This document shows, in pieces, positions 42,307-50,812 of a DNA stretch of 64,000 nt (the first letter of the stretch is position 1; every line of letters begins with the position of its first letter). A program made the translations under genes and the position numbers. The notes under the pieces were generated by a model that saw only the letters and a list, made by a program, of their open reading frames with translations, did not search any database and was not told where the DNA came from. This stretch comes from Marinimicrococcus flavescens (GTDB lineage: Bacteria > Pseudomonadota > Alphaproteobacteria > Geminicoccales > Geminicoccaceae): the NCBI GenBank assembly GCA_029211145.1, contig JARGEQ010000024.1, forward strand, positions 1 through 64,000, read 5' to 3'.

Positions 42307-42996
42307 ATGCGCAGCGAGCCGATCGAGTATTTCTATTCCGTTCGTTCATCCTTCACCTATCTGGGAGCTGCCCGGCTCAACGCCCTGGCAAACGAGCTGG
42401 GCGTCACGGTGGTCCATTATCCTGTCGATCTCGGCAAGCTGGTGGAGCGCCTCGAGCCGATCGAGGGCGCCAACACCGCCGACCGGGCCTATGCCGGGGC
42501 GCGCGTGCGCGAGCGCTGCCCGGTGCGCGAACGCTACGCGCAGCTCGAGTACCGGCGCTGGAGCCGGTATCTGGGAATTCCGATCAATGTCGACCCGAAG
42601 CACCATTACGGGCCGCGCGAGCTTCCCTCGGGGGTGGTGATCGCCGCCCAGCGACGGGGCCTCGATGTCGGCACCGTGAGCCACGCCGTGCTCCAGGCGC
42701 TGTGGCGCGACGACCTCGATATCGCCGACGAGAAGCTCGTCGCGGGCCTTCTCGACGAGCTGCGCCTCGGTGTTCCGGGAGCTGCGCTCTGCGCCGAGGC
42801 AGTGAGCTCGTCGGTGCAGGAGGAGTTCGCCGCGAACACGGCGCTGGCGGCCGCCAAGGGCGTCTTCGGCTCGCCCACCTACATCTATCGGGGCGAGCCG
42901 TTCTTCGGTCAGGATCATCTGGGGTTCCTGCGCCGCGCCATCCGAGGTGACGGGGCGGGGACGGGGAGCGGCCCGGACCCCGGGGATGCCGAGTGA
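42307..42996 (+). CDS. DsbA-like 2-hydroxychromene-2-carboxylate isomerase family protein
   Basis: A 229-residue thioredoxin-fold protein of the HCCA isomerase / kappa-class GST group. It begins IEYFYSVRSSFTYLGAARL (the S at the active-site helix start is typical), with FAANTALAAAKGVFGSPTYIYRGEPFFGQDHL at the C-terminus, a standard family ending. The enzymes isomerise aromatic ring-cleavage products with glutathione, but many homologues have other roles. No aromatic degradation genes are nearby, so the substrate is open. Confidence 0.85.
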   Translation: MRSEPIEYFYSVRSSFTYLGAARLNALANELGVTVVHYPVDLGKLVERLEPIEGANTADRAYAGARVRERCPVRERYAQLEYRRWSRYLGIPINVDPKHHYGPRELPSGVVIAAQRRGLDVGTVSHAVLQALWRDDLDIADEKLVAGLLDELRLGVPGAALCAEAVSSSVQEEFAANTALAAAKGVFGSPTYIYRGEPFFGQDHLGFLRRAIRGDGAGTGSGPDPGDAE

Positions 42997-43027
42997 CCCG
43001 CAAGGCGCGATCCGGCGGCCGTGCCGC

Positions 43028-43420
43028 TCAGGCCTTGGGCTTGTCGTGCTTGATGTAGGCGAACCGCAGATCGTCGGTGGGCGTGCCCTCGAGCGCGCCG
43101 CCTTCGAGGCCGGGTTGCCAGCCGATCACCTCCTCGATCTTCCTCGCCAGCGCGAAGTCGCGCTCGGTGATGCCCTTGGCGTCGTGGCTCATCAGGCGAA
43201 CCTCGACCCAGGCATAGGAGGCGGTGATGTCGGGATGATGCCAGGCCGCCTCGGCCAGGTGGCCCACGGCGTTGATCACCATCAAGGTGCCCTTCCAGCT
43301 GCTGGTGCGGTAGCGGCGGCGGATCCAGCCGCCCTCGACAAACCAATGCGGCAGCTCGGCGGCGAGGCGGGCCGCTGCCTCCTCCTCGCTGAAGGTCTTC
43401 TGCTTCTCGCGCGCGCTCAT
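43028..43420 (-). CDS. phhB: 4a-hydroxytetrahydrobiopterin dehydratase (PCD/DCoH family)
   Basis: A 130-residue protein of the pterin-4a-carbinolamine dehydratase family. The motif E-A-A-W-H-H-P-D (about residues 56-63) contains the catalytic His pair of the [E/D]-K-x(3)-H-[H/N]-P signature in variant form. It is slightly longer than common members because of a C-terminal tail. No phenylalanine hydroxylase gene lies nearby; in methylotrophs such proteins can belong to tetrahydromethanopterin metabolism. It is convergent with the isomerase gene. Confidence 0.82.
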   Translation of the reverse strand: MSAREKQKTFSEEEAAARLAAELPHWFVEGGWIRRRYRTSSWKGTLMVINAVGHLAEAAWHHPDITASYAWVEVRLMSHDAKGITERDFALARKIEEVIGWQPGLEGGALEGTPTDDLRFAYIKHDKPKA

Positions 43421-43625
43421 CGCTCGCTCTCCCCGCGGACGTCTCGCGTCCTGCCCATTACTTCTGGCTATACTTTATCATGCTCCGGACCGAATGGGGC
43501 GATACCGCGTCGTATTGTTTGCGCCATACCCTGATCGCTTCTACGCTTCGAGCAGCGAGGCCGCCATGGCGCCGGCCTCGGGGGGATGGCTTGCGCGTAG
43601 TACGTGCTCTGGAGAGCGTCGGGCG

Positions 43626-45350
43626 ATGGTGAACAAGGCGAGCAGGAGCGGCCGGCGGGGCAGGGTGACGCCGAAGGGCCGGCAGGTCGGGCCGGAGGCA
43701 CTGGCCGCGGTGCGCGCAACGCTGGGCGAGCGGCCGCGCCGCCGCGATCTGCTGATCGAGTTCCTGCATCTGCTGCAGGAACGGTTCGGCCATCTCTCGG
43801 CTGCCCATCTGGCAGCCCTCGCCGAGGAGATGCGGCTGGCGCAAACGGAGGTCTACGAGGTCGCCACTTTCTACGCCCATTTCGATGTGGTCAAGGAGGG
43901 CGAGGCGCCGCCGCCGGCAGTCACCGTGCGCGTCTGCGACAGCCTGAGCTGCGCCATGGCCGGCGCGGAGACGCTGTTGACGGCGCTGGAGGAGAACCTC
44001 GATCCGGCCGCCGTCCGGGTGGTGCGCGCACCCTGCATGGGTGCGTGCGACAAGGCCCCCGCCTGCATGGTCGGCAAGCGACATGTGGAGCCTGCCGGCC
44101 TCGGGGCGGTGCAGGCCGTGCTGGCCGCCGGCGACACTGGCCCGGCGATGCCCGCCTGGACCGATCTCGACGCCTATCTGGCGGCAGGCGGCTATGCCCT
44201 CTGGCGGGCGCGGCGCGGCCTGCCGACCGATGCCGCAAAGCCCGGCGAGGAGGTGCTGGGCCTGCTGCGCGCCCTCGACGATTCCGGCCTGCGCGGGCTG
44301 GGCGGCGCCGGCTTCCCGACCTCGCGCAAGTGGGAGATCGTGCGCTCGCAGCCCGGGCCGCGCTACATGGCGGTCAACGCCGACGAGGGCGAGCCCGGCA
44401 CCTTCAAGGACCGCTACTATCTCGAGCGCGACCCGCACCGCTTTCTCGAGGGCACGCTGCTGGCCTCCTGGAGCGTGGGGGCAGAACGGGTCTTCATCTA
44501 TCTGCGCGACGAATATCCGGCGATCCTCGAGATCCTCGGAAAGGAGATCGCGCGGCTGGAGGAGGCCGGGCTGGTGGAGCCGGGCCATCTCGAGCTGCGC
44601 CGCGGGGCGGGAGCCTATATCTGCGGCGAAGAGTCGGCGATGATCGAGAGCATCGAGGGCAAGCGCGGCCTGCCGCGGCACCGCCCGCCCTACGTGGCGC
44701 AGGTGGGCATCTTCGGCCGGCCGACGCTGGTCAACAATGTCGAGACCCTGTTCTGGATCCGCGACATCCTCGAGAAAGGCCCGGACTGGTTCGCGTCGCA
44801 GGGGCGCCACGGCTCGAAGGGGCTGCGCTCCTACTCGGTCTCGGGGCGGGTGAAGGAGCCCGGCGTCAAGCTGGCACCTGCCGGGATCACGGTGCGCGAG
44901 CTGATCGACGAGTTCTGCGGCGGCATGGCCGGGGGGCACGCGTTTCGCGCCTACCTGCCGGGCGGTGCCTCGGGCGGAATCCTGCCGGCCGCCATGGGCG
45001 ACCTGCCGCTCGACTTCGGCAAGCTCGAGCCGCATGGCAGCTTTGTCGGCAGCCACGCCGTGGTGATCCTTTCGGACAAGGACGATCTGAAGTCGGCGGC
45101 TTTGAACCTGCTGCGCTTCTTCGAGGACGAGAGCTGCGGCCAGTGCACGCCGTGCCGGGTCGGCACCGAGAAGGCGGTCGGGCTGATGGCGCGGCCGGAG
45201 TGGGACGAGCCGCTGTTGGACGAGCTCGTCCGCGCGATGACCGACGCCTCGATCTGCGGTCTCGGGCAGGCGGCCGGCAACCCCATCAAGTCCCTGATGC
45301 GGCACTTCCCCGAGGAGTTCGGGCGGCCGGGCGCCGGCTTGAACGCGTGA
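43626..45350 (+). CDS. fdhB: NAD-dependent formate dehydrogenase beta subunit (NuoE-NuoF fusion)
   Basis: A 574-residue protein close in length and layout to Fdh1B of Methylorubrum. The N-terminal part (about 25-170) is NuoE-like with 2Fe-2S Cys in VCDSLSC and RAPCMGACDKAPAC. The rest is NuoF-like, with the NADH/FMN loop LGGAGFPTSRKWEI, VNADEGEPGTFKDR, GAGAYICGEESAM, and 4Fe-4S Cys in ESCGQCTPCRVGTEK. It passes electrons from formate to NAD+. The ATG at 43626 was chosen because upstream codons are Arg/Ser-rich and cross the probable promoter region. Its partner gene fdhA lies 777 bases downstream, separated by a toxin-antitoxin pair. Confidence 0.92.
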   Translation: MVNKASRSGRRGRVTPKGRQVGPEALAAVRATLGERPRRRDLLIEFLHLLQERFGHLSAAHLAALAEEMRLAQTEVYEVATFYAHFDVVKEGEAPPPAVTVRVCDSLSCAMAGAETLLTALEENLDPAAVRVVRAPCMGACDKAPACMVGKRHVEPAGLGAVQAVLAAGDTGPAMPAWTDLDAYLAAGGYALWRARRGLPTDAAKPGEEVLGLLRALDDSGLRGLGGAGFPTSRKWEIVRSQPGPRYMAVNADEGEPGTFKDRYYLERDPHRFLEGTLLASWSVGAERVFIYLRDEYPAILEILGKEIARLEEAGLVEPGHLELRRGAGAYICGEESAMIESIEGKRGLPRHRPPYVAQVGIFGRPTLVNNVETLFWIRDILEKGPDWFASQGRHGSKGLRSYSVSGRVKEPGVKLAPAGITVRELIDEFCGGMAGGHAFRAYLPGGASGGILPAAMGDLPLDFGKLEPHGSFVGSHAVVILSDKDDLKSAALNLLRFFEDESCGQCTPCRVGTEKAVGLMARPEWDEPLLDELVRAMTDASICGLGQAAGNPIKSLMRHFPEEFGRPGAGLNA

Positions 45351-45364
45351 CGCCCCGGGGGGTA

Positions 45365-45384
45365 TTGTAGGCATGTACCTACAA
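45365..45384. promoter_or_regulatory. Palindromic operator of the toxin-antitoxin pair
   Basis: TTGTAGGCATGTACCTACAA has perfect 7-bp arms (TTGTAGG/CCTACAA) around a 6-base centre and ends 14 bases before the antitoxin ATG. It is in the position where Phd-type antitoxins bind to repress their own operon. Some AT-rich bases here may also belong to the -10 box. Confidence 0.65.
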
Positions 45385-45398
45385 GAGGGTTCGAGCCC

Positions 45399-45671
45399 AT
45401 GCTGACGATCAGCGCGCGCGACGCGAACCAGCAGTTCTCCAGGATCCTCGACGCGGCGGCGCGCGGCGAGGAGGTGGTGATCACGCGCCGCGGCGTGCCC
45501 GTGGCGCGGCTGGTGCCTGCCGCCGCCGACGACAAAGCTGCGGCAGAGCGGCAGGAACGCCAGCGCGAAGCCCTCGACTTCTTCCGCAAGGGCGGGCTTT
45601 CAGGCGGCGTGCTCGCAGACTGGACCAGGGAGGAGCTTTATGAGGAGCGCCTCGCCGGGCTCGACAAGTGA
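45399..45671 (+). CDS. Phd/YefM-family antitoxin
   Basis: A 90-residue antitoxin. The N-terminal DNA-binding part reads LTISARDANQQFSRILDAA, followed by GEEVVITRRGVPVARLVP, the canonical Phd/YefM sequence. The C-terminal part (residues about 50-90) is charged and would wrap the toxin. It overlaps the PIN toxin gene by four bases (GTGA). It is inserted between the two formate dehydrogenase subunit genes. Confidence 0.9.
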   Translation: MLTISARDANQQFSRILDAAARGEEVVITRRGVPVARLVPAAADDKAAAERQERQREALDFFRKGGLSGGVLADWTREELYEERLAGLDK

Positions 45672-46123
45672 CGCGGGTCACCTTCGACAGCAACATCCTG
45701 GTCTACGCGGCGCAGCGCGCCGATCCGCGCCAGGAGATGGCTGCCGACCTGCTCGTCCGGGCCGCTTCGGCCGACTGTGTGCAGACTCTCCAGAGCCTGT
45801 GCGAGTGTTTTCACGTGCTGCGGCGCAAGCGGCTCTTCGAGGCGCACCGGGCGCAGTCGGTGATCGATCGCTATCGCCAGCTGTTCGACGTCGCCGTGTC
45901 GAGCCTGTCCGACCTCGACAGGGCGATACATGTGTCCGCGCAGCATGGGCTTCAGTTTTGGGACACCTTCATGTGGGCTACCGCCAGACGCGCGGGTTGC
46001 CGTGTGATCATCACGGAAGATCAGCAGGACGGCCGCATCCTCGAGGGCGTGCGCTTCGTCAATCCGTTCAAGCCGGCCAACGGCGGGCTGATCGATCTCA
46101 TTCTGCCCCCCGGGGAGGCTTGA
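45668..46123 (+). CDS. PIN-domain toxin (VapC-like)
   Basis: A 151-residue PIN ribonuclease toxin. The acidic active site is visible as TFDSNILVYAAQ (first Asp), a mid-chain Glu in QSLCECFHVL, and FWDTFMWATARRAGC (later Asp). Near the C-terminus VIITEDQQDG supplies the fourth acid. It starts with GTG overlapping the antitoxin stop. fdhA begins five bases after its end, so transcription of fdhA may pass through this pair. Confidence 0.9.
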   Translation: MTRVTFDSNILVYAAQRADPRQEMAADLLVRAASADCVQTLQSLCECFHVLRRKRLFEAHRAQSVIDRYRQLFDVAVSSLSDLDRAIHVSAQHGLQFWDTFMWATARRAGCRVIITEDQQDGRILEGVRFVNPFKPANGGLIDLILPPGEA

Positions 46124-46127
46124 TGCC

Positions 46128-48899
46128 ATGACCGAGACCATCCGTTTCACGCTCGACGGTCGCGAAGTCCTGGCGCAGCCGGGCGAGAGCATCTGGCAGG
46201 TGGCCAAGCGCGAGGGTGTCGACATCCCGCATCTGTGCTGGCTGCCCGAGCCCGGCTACCGGGCCGACGGCAACTGCCGGGCCTGCATGGTGGAGATCGA
46301 GGGCGAGCGCGTGCTGGCGGCCTCGTGCATCCGCCAGCCGGTCGAGGGCATGAAGGTGAGCAGTGCCTCCGAACGCGCTGCCTCGGCCAGGAAGATGGTG
46401 ATGGAGCTGCTGGTGGCCGACCAGCCGGCCCGCGCCGACGCCCACGACACCGGCAGCCGCCTGTGGGACTGGGCGGAGCGGATGGACCTCGAGGACAGCC
46501 GCTTTCCTGCCCGTGCGCACCAGCCGGCAGCCGACTGGTCGCACCCCGCCATGGCGGTCAATCTCGACGCCTGCATCCACTGCAATCTGTGCGTGCGGGC
46601 GTGCCGCGAGGTCCAGGTCAACGACGTCATCGGCATGGCCGGCCGCGGCCATCTGGCGAAGATCGTCTTCGACCAGGACGACCTGATGGGCGAGAGCACC
46701 TGTGTCGCCTGCGGCGAGTGCGTCCAGGCCTGCCCGACAGGGGCGCTGATGCCCGCCAGCATCGTCGAGAAGGCGACCGGCCGCGGCAGCCGCGAGGCCG
46801 ACCGCAAGGTCGACAGTGTCTGCCCCTATTGCGGTGTCGGCTGCCAGATCACCTACAATATCCGCGACGACAAGATCGCCTTCGTGAGTGGCCGCGACGG
46901 ACCCTCCAACGAGAACCGTCTGTGCGTGAAGGGCCGGTTCGGCTTCGACTATGTCGACAGCTCCCAGCGCCTGACCCGCCCCCTGATCCGCAAGGAAGGG
47001 GTGGCCAAGGACGGCTCGATCGACTTCGATCCGGCAAGGCCGCTCGACTATTTCCGCGAGGCGAGCTGGGAGGAGGCGCTGGAGCTGGCGGCCTCCGGGC
47101 TCACCGCGGTCCGCGACACGCACGGACCCAGGGCGCTGGCCGGCTTCGGCTCGGCCAAGTGCAGCAACGAAGAGGCCTATCTCTTCCAGAAGCTGGTGCG
47201 CACCGGCTTCCGCTCGAACAATGTCGACCACTGCACGCGGCTCTGCCACGCCTCCTCGGTGGCGGCGCTCATGGAAGGCATCGGCACCGGGGCCGTGACC
47301 GCGCCCTTCATGGAGGCCATGAACGCCGACGTCATCGTGGTGATCGGCGCCAATCCCACCGAGAACCACCCGGTGGCCGCCACCTATTTCAAGCAGGCGG
47401 TGAAGCAGGGTGCCAAGCTCGTGGTCATGGACCCGCGCGGCATGGCCTTGAAGCGGCACGCCACCTGGATGATGCAGTTCAGGCCCGGCGGCGACGTCTC
47501 GATGCTCAACGCGATGATGCACGTGATCGTCGAGGAGGGCCTCTACGACACCCAGTACATCCAGGCGCACACCGAAGGGTTCGAGCAGCTCAGGGCGCAT
47601 CTGGCTAAATTCACGCCCGAGTCCATGGCGGAGATCTGCGGGATCGACGCGGCGACGCTCCGCGAGGTCGCGCGCGCCTATGCCGGGGCGCAGCGGGCGA
47701 TCATCTTCTGGGGCATGGGGGTGAGCCAGCACGTGCACGGCACCGACAATGCGCGCTGCCTGATCTCGCTCGCCATGATGTGCGGCCAGGTGGGGCGGCC
47801 GGGCACCGGCCTGCACCCGCTGCGCGGCCAGAACAACGTCCAGGGCGCCTCCGACGCCGGCCTCATCCCGATGGTCTTCCCCGACTATCACGGCGTCGGC
47901 GATGCCGCCTATCGCGGCAGGCTGGAGGGCCTATGGGACATCGATCTCGACCCCGAGCCGGGGCTCACCGTGGTCGAGATCGTCGACGCCATCCACGATG
48001 GCCGTGTCCGCGGCATGTACATCATGGGCGAGAACCCGGCCATGTCGGACCCTGACGCCCGACACGCCCGCGATGCTCTTGCCAGGCTCGACCATCTGGT
48101 GGTCCAGGACATCTTCCTGACCGAGACGGCGCGCTACGCCGACGTGGTCCTGCCGGCCTCGGCCTGGCCGGAGAAGAACGGCACCGTCACCAACACCAAC
48201 CGCCAGGTGCAGATGGGTCGCCAGGCCCTGCCGCTGCCCGGCGAGGCCCGGCCCGACTGGTGGATCACCCAGGAGATCGCCCGGCGCATGGGGCTCGGCT
48301 GGAATTACGCCGGCCCGGCCGACGTGTTCGCCGAGATGAAGCAGGCGATGCCCTCGCTCGACAACATCACCTGGCAGCGTCTCGAGAACGAGGGCTCGAT
48401 CATGTATCCCTGCCCCGAGCCGGATCACCCCGGCCTGGGCGTGGTCTATGGCGACGGCTTCCCGACCGCGAGCGGCCGGGCGCGCCTCGTGCCCGCCGAC
48501 ATCGTGCCGCCGGCCGAGCAGCCCGATCGGGACTTTCCCATGATTCTCACCACCGGCCGCACGCTCGAGCACTGGCATACCGGGGCGATGACCCGTCGCG
48601 CCAGCAATCTCGATGCGCTCGAGCCCGAGGCGTTCTGCTCGCTGAACTCGCTGGATCTGCGCCGGCTCGGCCTCGACGCCGGCGCCATGGTGCGGGTGAG
48701 CACACGGCGCGGCGCTATCGAGCTGATGGCGCGCCAGGACAATGCGGTGCCCGAAGGGGTCGTCTTCATCCCGTTCTGTTTCGCCGAGGCGGCTGCCAAC
48801 GTGCTGACCAACCCGCAGCTCGACCCCTATGGCAAGATCCCCGAGTTCAAGTTCTGCGCCGCGAGGATCGAGCCGCAGCCGGCGCTGGCGGCCGAGTAG
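46128..48899 (+). CDS. fdhA: NAD-dependent formate dehydrogenase alpha subunit (molybdenum/tungsten)
   Basis: A 923-residue catalytic subunit of cytoplasmic formate dehydrogenase. The N-terminal 2Fe-2S domain has C37, C50, C53 and C67. Two ferredoxin motifs follow (CIHCNLCVRAC at about 149-159 and CVACGECVQAC at about 192-202). The catalytic part starts with VCPYCGVGCQ and LCVKG for a further 4Fe-4S cluster. The active-site Cys is C373 in TRLCHASSV (Cys, not selenocysteine). The C-terminal MopB domain ends near ARIEPQP. Mo versus W cannot be read. The accessory fdhD and the delta subunit are not in the window. Confidence 0.93.
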   Translation: MTETIRFTLDGREVLAQPGESIWQVAKREGVDIPHLCWLPEPGYRADGNCRACMVEIEGERVLAASCIRQPVEGMKVSSASERAASARKMVMELLVADQPARADAHDTGSRLWDWAERMDLEDSRFPARAHQPAADWSHPAMAVNLDACIHCNLCVRACREVQVNDVIGMAGRGHLAKIVFDQDDLMGESTCVACGECVQACPTGALMPASIVEKATGRGSREADRKVDSVCPYCGVGCQITYNIRDDKIAFVSGRDGPSNENRLCVKGRFGFDYVDSSQRLTRPLIRKEGVAKDGSIDFDPARPLDYFREASWEEALELAASGLTAVRDTHGPRALAGFGSAKCSNEEAYLFQKLVRTGFRSNNVDHCTRLCHASSVAALMEGIGTGAVTAPFMEAMNADVIVVIGANPTENHPVAATYFKQAVKQGAKLVVMDPRGMALKRHATWMMQFRPGGDVSMLNAMMHVIVEEGLYDTQYIQAHTEGFEQLRAHLAKFTPESMAEICGIDAATLREVARAYAGAQRAIIFWGMGVSQHVHGTDNARCLISLAMMCGQVGRPGTGLHPLRGQNNVQGASDAGLIPMVFPDYHGVGDAAYRGRLEGLWDIDLDPEPGLTVVEIVDAIHDGRVRGMYIMGENPAMSDPDARHARDALARLDHLVVQDIFLTETARYADVVLPASAWPEKNGTVTNTNRQVQMGRQALPLPGEARPDWWITQEIARRMGLGWNYAGPADVFAEMKQAMPSLDNITWQRLENEGSIMYPCPEPDHPGLGVVYGDGFPTASGRARLVPADIVPPAEQPDRDFPMILTTGRTLEHWHTGAMTRRASNLDALEPEAFCSLNSLDLRRLGLDAGAMVRVSTRRGAIELMARQDNAVPEGVVFIPFCFAEAAANVLTNPQLDPYGKIPEFKFCAARIEPQPALAAE

Positions 48900-48914
48900 G
48901 TCCACCGGCGGCGC

Positions 48915-50135
48915 TCACGTCTCCTCGTCGACCCGGGTGACGTGGCGCAGGTAGGTCCGGGCCTCGAGCGAGGCGCCCAGCGCGCCGATGGTGATGGCGA
49001 GCGCCGAGGCGAGGGCGGCGATGCGCGCCCGGGCGGGCAGTGGGCCGACGTCGCTGTCGGTCCAGCGCTCGATCAGCGCGGCGTCGAACAGCAGGAAGCC
49101 GAGCAGGAGCGCGGTGGCAAACAGCAGGGCGCATGCTGTCGCCATGCCGACCGCCACGATCAGCACGGTGGCGACGTTGCTGACGACGCGCTGCTCGGTG
49201 AGGCCGTGTCCGCGATGGGCGAGGATCAGGCGCTGCCGGCGCAGCACCGAGGCGGTTGCGAAGGCCAGCGCCAGCAGGGTCACCAGCAGCAGGCTGGCGG
49301 TGGGCTGTCCCACGCCCAGCTCCCATGCCTCCGCCGTCATCAGCAGCACCAGCAGGGCCGACATGGCGGCGGTGGTAAGGCCGCCCAGGCGCAGTGGCAG
49401 CAGCCACGGCCGCACCCGCCGGACCGCGTCCAGCAGGCCACGGCCGTTCAGGAGGGCAGCTCGGAGGTAGAAGGCCGCCCGGCTGCGCGGTCGGTGCCCC
49501 GTCTCCTCCAGGCGCACATCGGCCACCGCCTCTAGCGTCGCCGCAAGCCACAGGAGCTCCTGGTCGTCGAAGCCGTTCATGCCGTCCAGGTCGGCCGGCC
49601 CCTCGAGGTCGTGCATGAAGGAGTGCTGCACCCCGCTGTGCGGCATCTCGTTGAGATGGCCGAGCATGTGCAGGGCGAGGGCCTGGACCCGGTGCGCGAG
49701 GATCTGCCGGCGCGCCTCGTCGCCGGTCTCGCTCTGCGGTGCCAGCCGGGCGGTGGAGAGCACGGCGGCGCTCAGTGCCCGGGACGGAGCGGCGAGCGCG
49801 AAGCCGCGGAAATAGCCTTTGAGATCGGCGCCGGTCACCAGCAGCGCGAAATCCCAGCCGCGGGCCTCGCGCTCGGTGTCGGCGCGGTCGAGAAAGAGCA
49901 CCGGGTCGACGCAGCCTTCCGTGGGCAGCTCCTCGACGGTCACTACCGGCAGGCGCCAGTCGAAGCCGGGAAGGAGCCGGCGCAGCAGGCTCGCCGCCTG
50001 CTCGCGGGCCGCCTCGACTGCCGCCCGCTCGCCCGGCCGGCGCAGGCCCGCCAGCACCCAGCCCATCTCCACGAGCGGACGGGAGGATCCTGCGGCCTCT
50101 CCTGCAGCGATGTCGGCGGCTCTCGGCAAGGGCAC
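48915..50135 (-). CDS. Metzincin-like membrane protein with degenerate zinc motif
   Basis: A 406-residue protein of two parts. Residues about 20-215 resemble an archaemetzincin-like domain: GADLKGYFRGFALAAPSRALSAAVLSTARL, then H156-M-L-G-H160-x5-H166 (ALHMLGHLNEMPHS) and a Met-turn-like FMHD. This fits HExxHxxGxxH with all three His kept, but the catalytic Glu is Met157 and the Gly is Glu163. Residues about 245-395 contain four or five membrane helices. It starts with GTG, with GGAG about 11 bases upstream. No known function; a zinc-binding pseudoprotease sensor is one idea. It is convergent with fdhA. Confidence 0.65.
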   Translation of the reverse strand: MPLPRAADIAAGEAAGSSRPLVEMGWVLAGLRRPGERAAVEAAREQAASLLRRLLPGFDWRLPVVTVEELPTEGCVDPVLFLDRADTEREARGWDFALLVTGADLKGYFRGFALAAPSRALSAAVLSTARLAPQSETGDEARRQILAHRVQALALHMLGHLNEMPHSGVQHSFMHDLEGPADLDGMNGFDDQELLWLAATLEAVADVRLEETGHRPRSRAAFYLRAALLNGRGLLDAVRRVRPWLLPLRLGGLTTAAMSALLVLLMTAEAWELGVGQPTASLLLVTLLALAFATASVLRRQRLILAHRGHGLTEQRVVSNVATVLIVAVGMATACALLFATALLLGFLLFDAALIERWTDSDVGPLPARARIAALASALAITIGALGASLEARTYLRHVTRVDEET

Positions 50136-50236
50136 CCCCGGGCTCCGTGGCGGCCGGGCACTCGCGCGGCGCTTTTCACCAACCGAGAGCCGGCGCGTGC
50201 GGTTTCAGCGCCGCAGACGATCGCCTTGGCGAGGGG

Positions 50237-50374
50237 CTAGGACGGGTCGCCCTTCTCCTCGGCAGTGCGCTCGCGCACCTGCTGCCGGATGGGTTTGCAC
50301 GGGTCCTCGAGGAGAATGAGCGCCGCGACGACGACGGCCAGCAACAGGCCCATGCCCAGCGATACTATGTCCAT
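50237..50374 (-). CDS. Small single-span membrane protein, 45 residues
   Basis: MDIVSLGMGLLLAVVVAALI opens a 45-residue protein with one hydrophobic helix (about residues 5-22) and a short charged tail (residues 23-45) ending EEKGDPS. Codons have strong G/C third positions like real genes here. AAGG lies nine bases before the ATG. It is upstream of the metzincin-like membrane gene on the same strand, with 101 bases between, and might be its partner. I do not recognise a family. The overlapping plus-strand frame starting in the same CCATGG is less gene-like. Confidence 0.55.
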   Translation of the reverse strand: MDIVSLGMGLLLAVVVAALILLEDPCKPIRQQVRERTAEEKGDPS

Positions 50375-50812
50375 GGAACAACCTTCATATCAGGCAGCGG
50401 ACAATCAAAACGTGCAGGATGAGGTGGCTTTCCTGCTGCAATGGAATGACGACGCCATAGGCCGGTCCGGAAATCAAGCGCCTGCCGACGCCGGCGGGCG
50501 GCGGAGCGCGGGGAAACTGCCGCTCGCCCCGGGGCCTGCGCCGGATGAGGCGGCGAGATACCGCACCTGCTGCATCGGCGCCGCACTCGACGGCTATTGA
50601 GCGACCCGTTGCGCCGAGGCTCGTGCTGCGTGCGTTCGGCTATTGCAGAGAGAGAATATCCACGTGAACATACGCGGACTGGTTGAGGGAGTGTGGCCGG
50701 GGTGATCGCCGGGGTGATGCGCCGGGACGCAACTCTTTCTTAAACGGGGGCGATGCATGATCGGGGGAGGACTGACTGGGTCCGGCCGACGGTCAGCGGG
50801 ACGGACGAGGGA
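50375..50812. other. Intergenic, about 440 bases, divergent promoters expected
   Basis: It separates the small membrane peptide (leftward) from the Cache-domain gene (rightward). Base composition is less GC-rich near 50,390-50,460 and 50,640-50,760. A plus-strand frame of 75 codons from 50373 is open but has mixed codon usage. No clear operator or hairpin was found. Confidence 0.4.

Noticed and set aside
43458-45374. A 638-codon minus-strand frame
   Set aside because: Antisense to the formate dehydrogenase beta subunit.
46098-47891. A 597-codon minus-strand frame
   Set aside because: Antisense to the formate dehydrogenase alpha subunit.
50373-50600. A 75-codon plus-strand frame starting in the same CCATGG as the small membrane peptide
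   Set aside because: Mixed codon usage with AT-ending codons at the start and no domain; the opposing minus-strand frame has gene-like codon bias and a membrane helix. It is not fully excluded.
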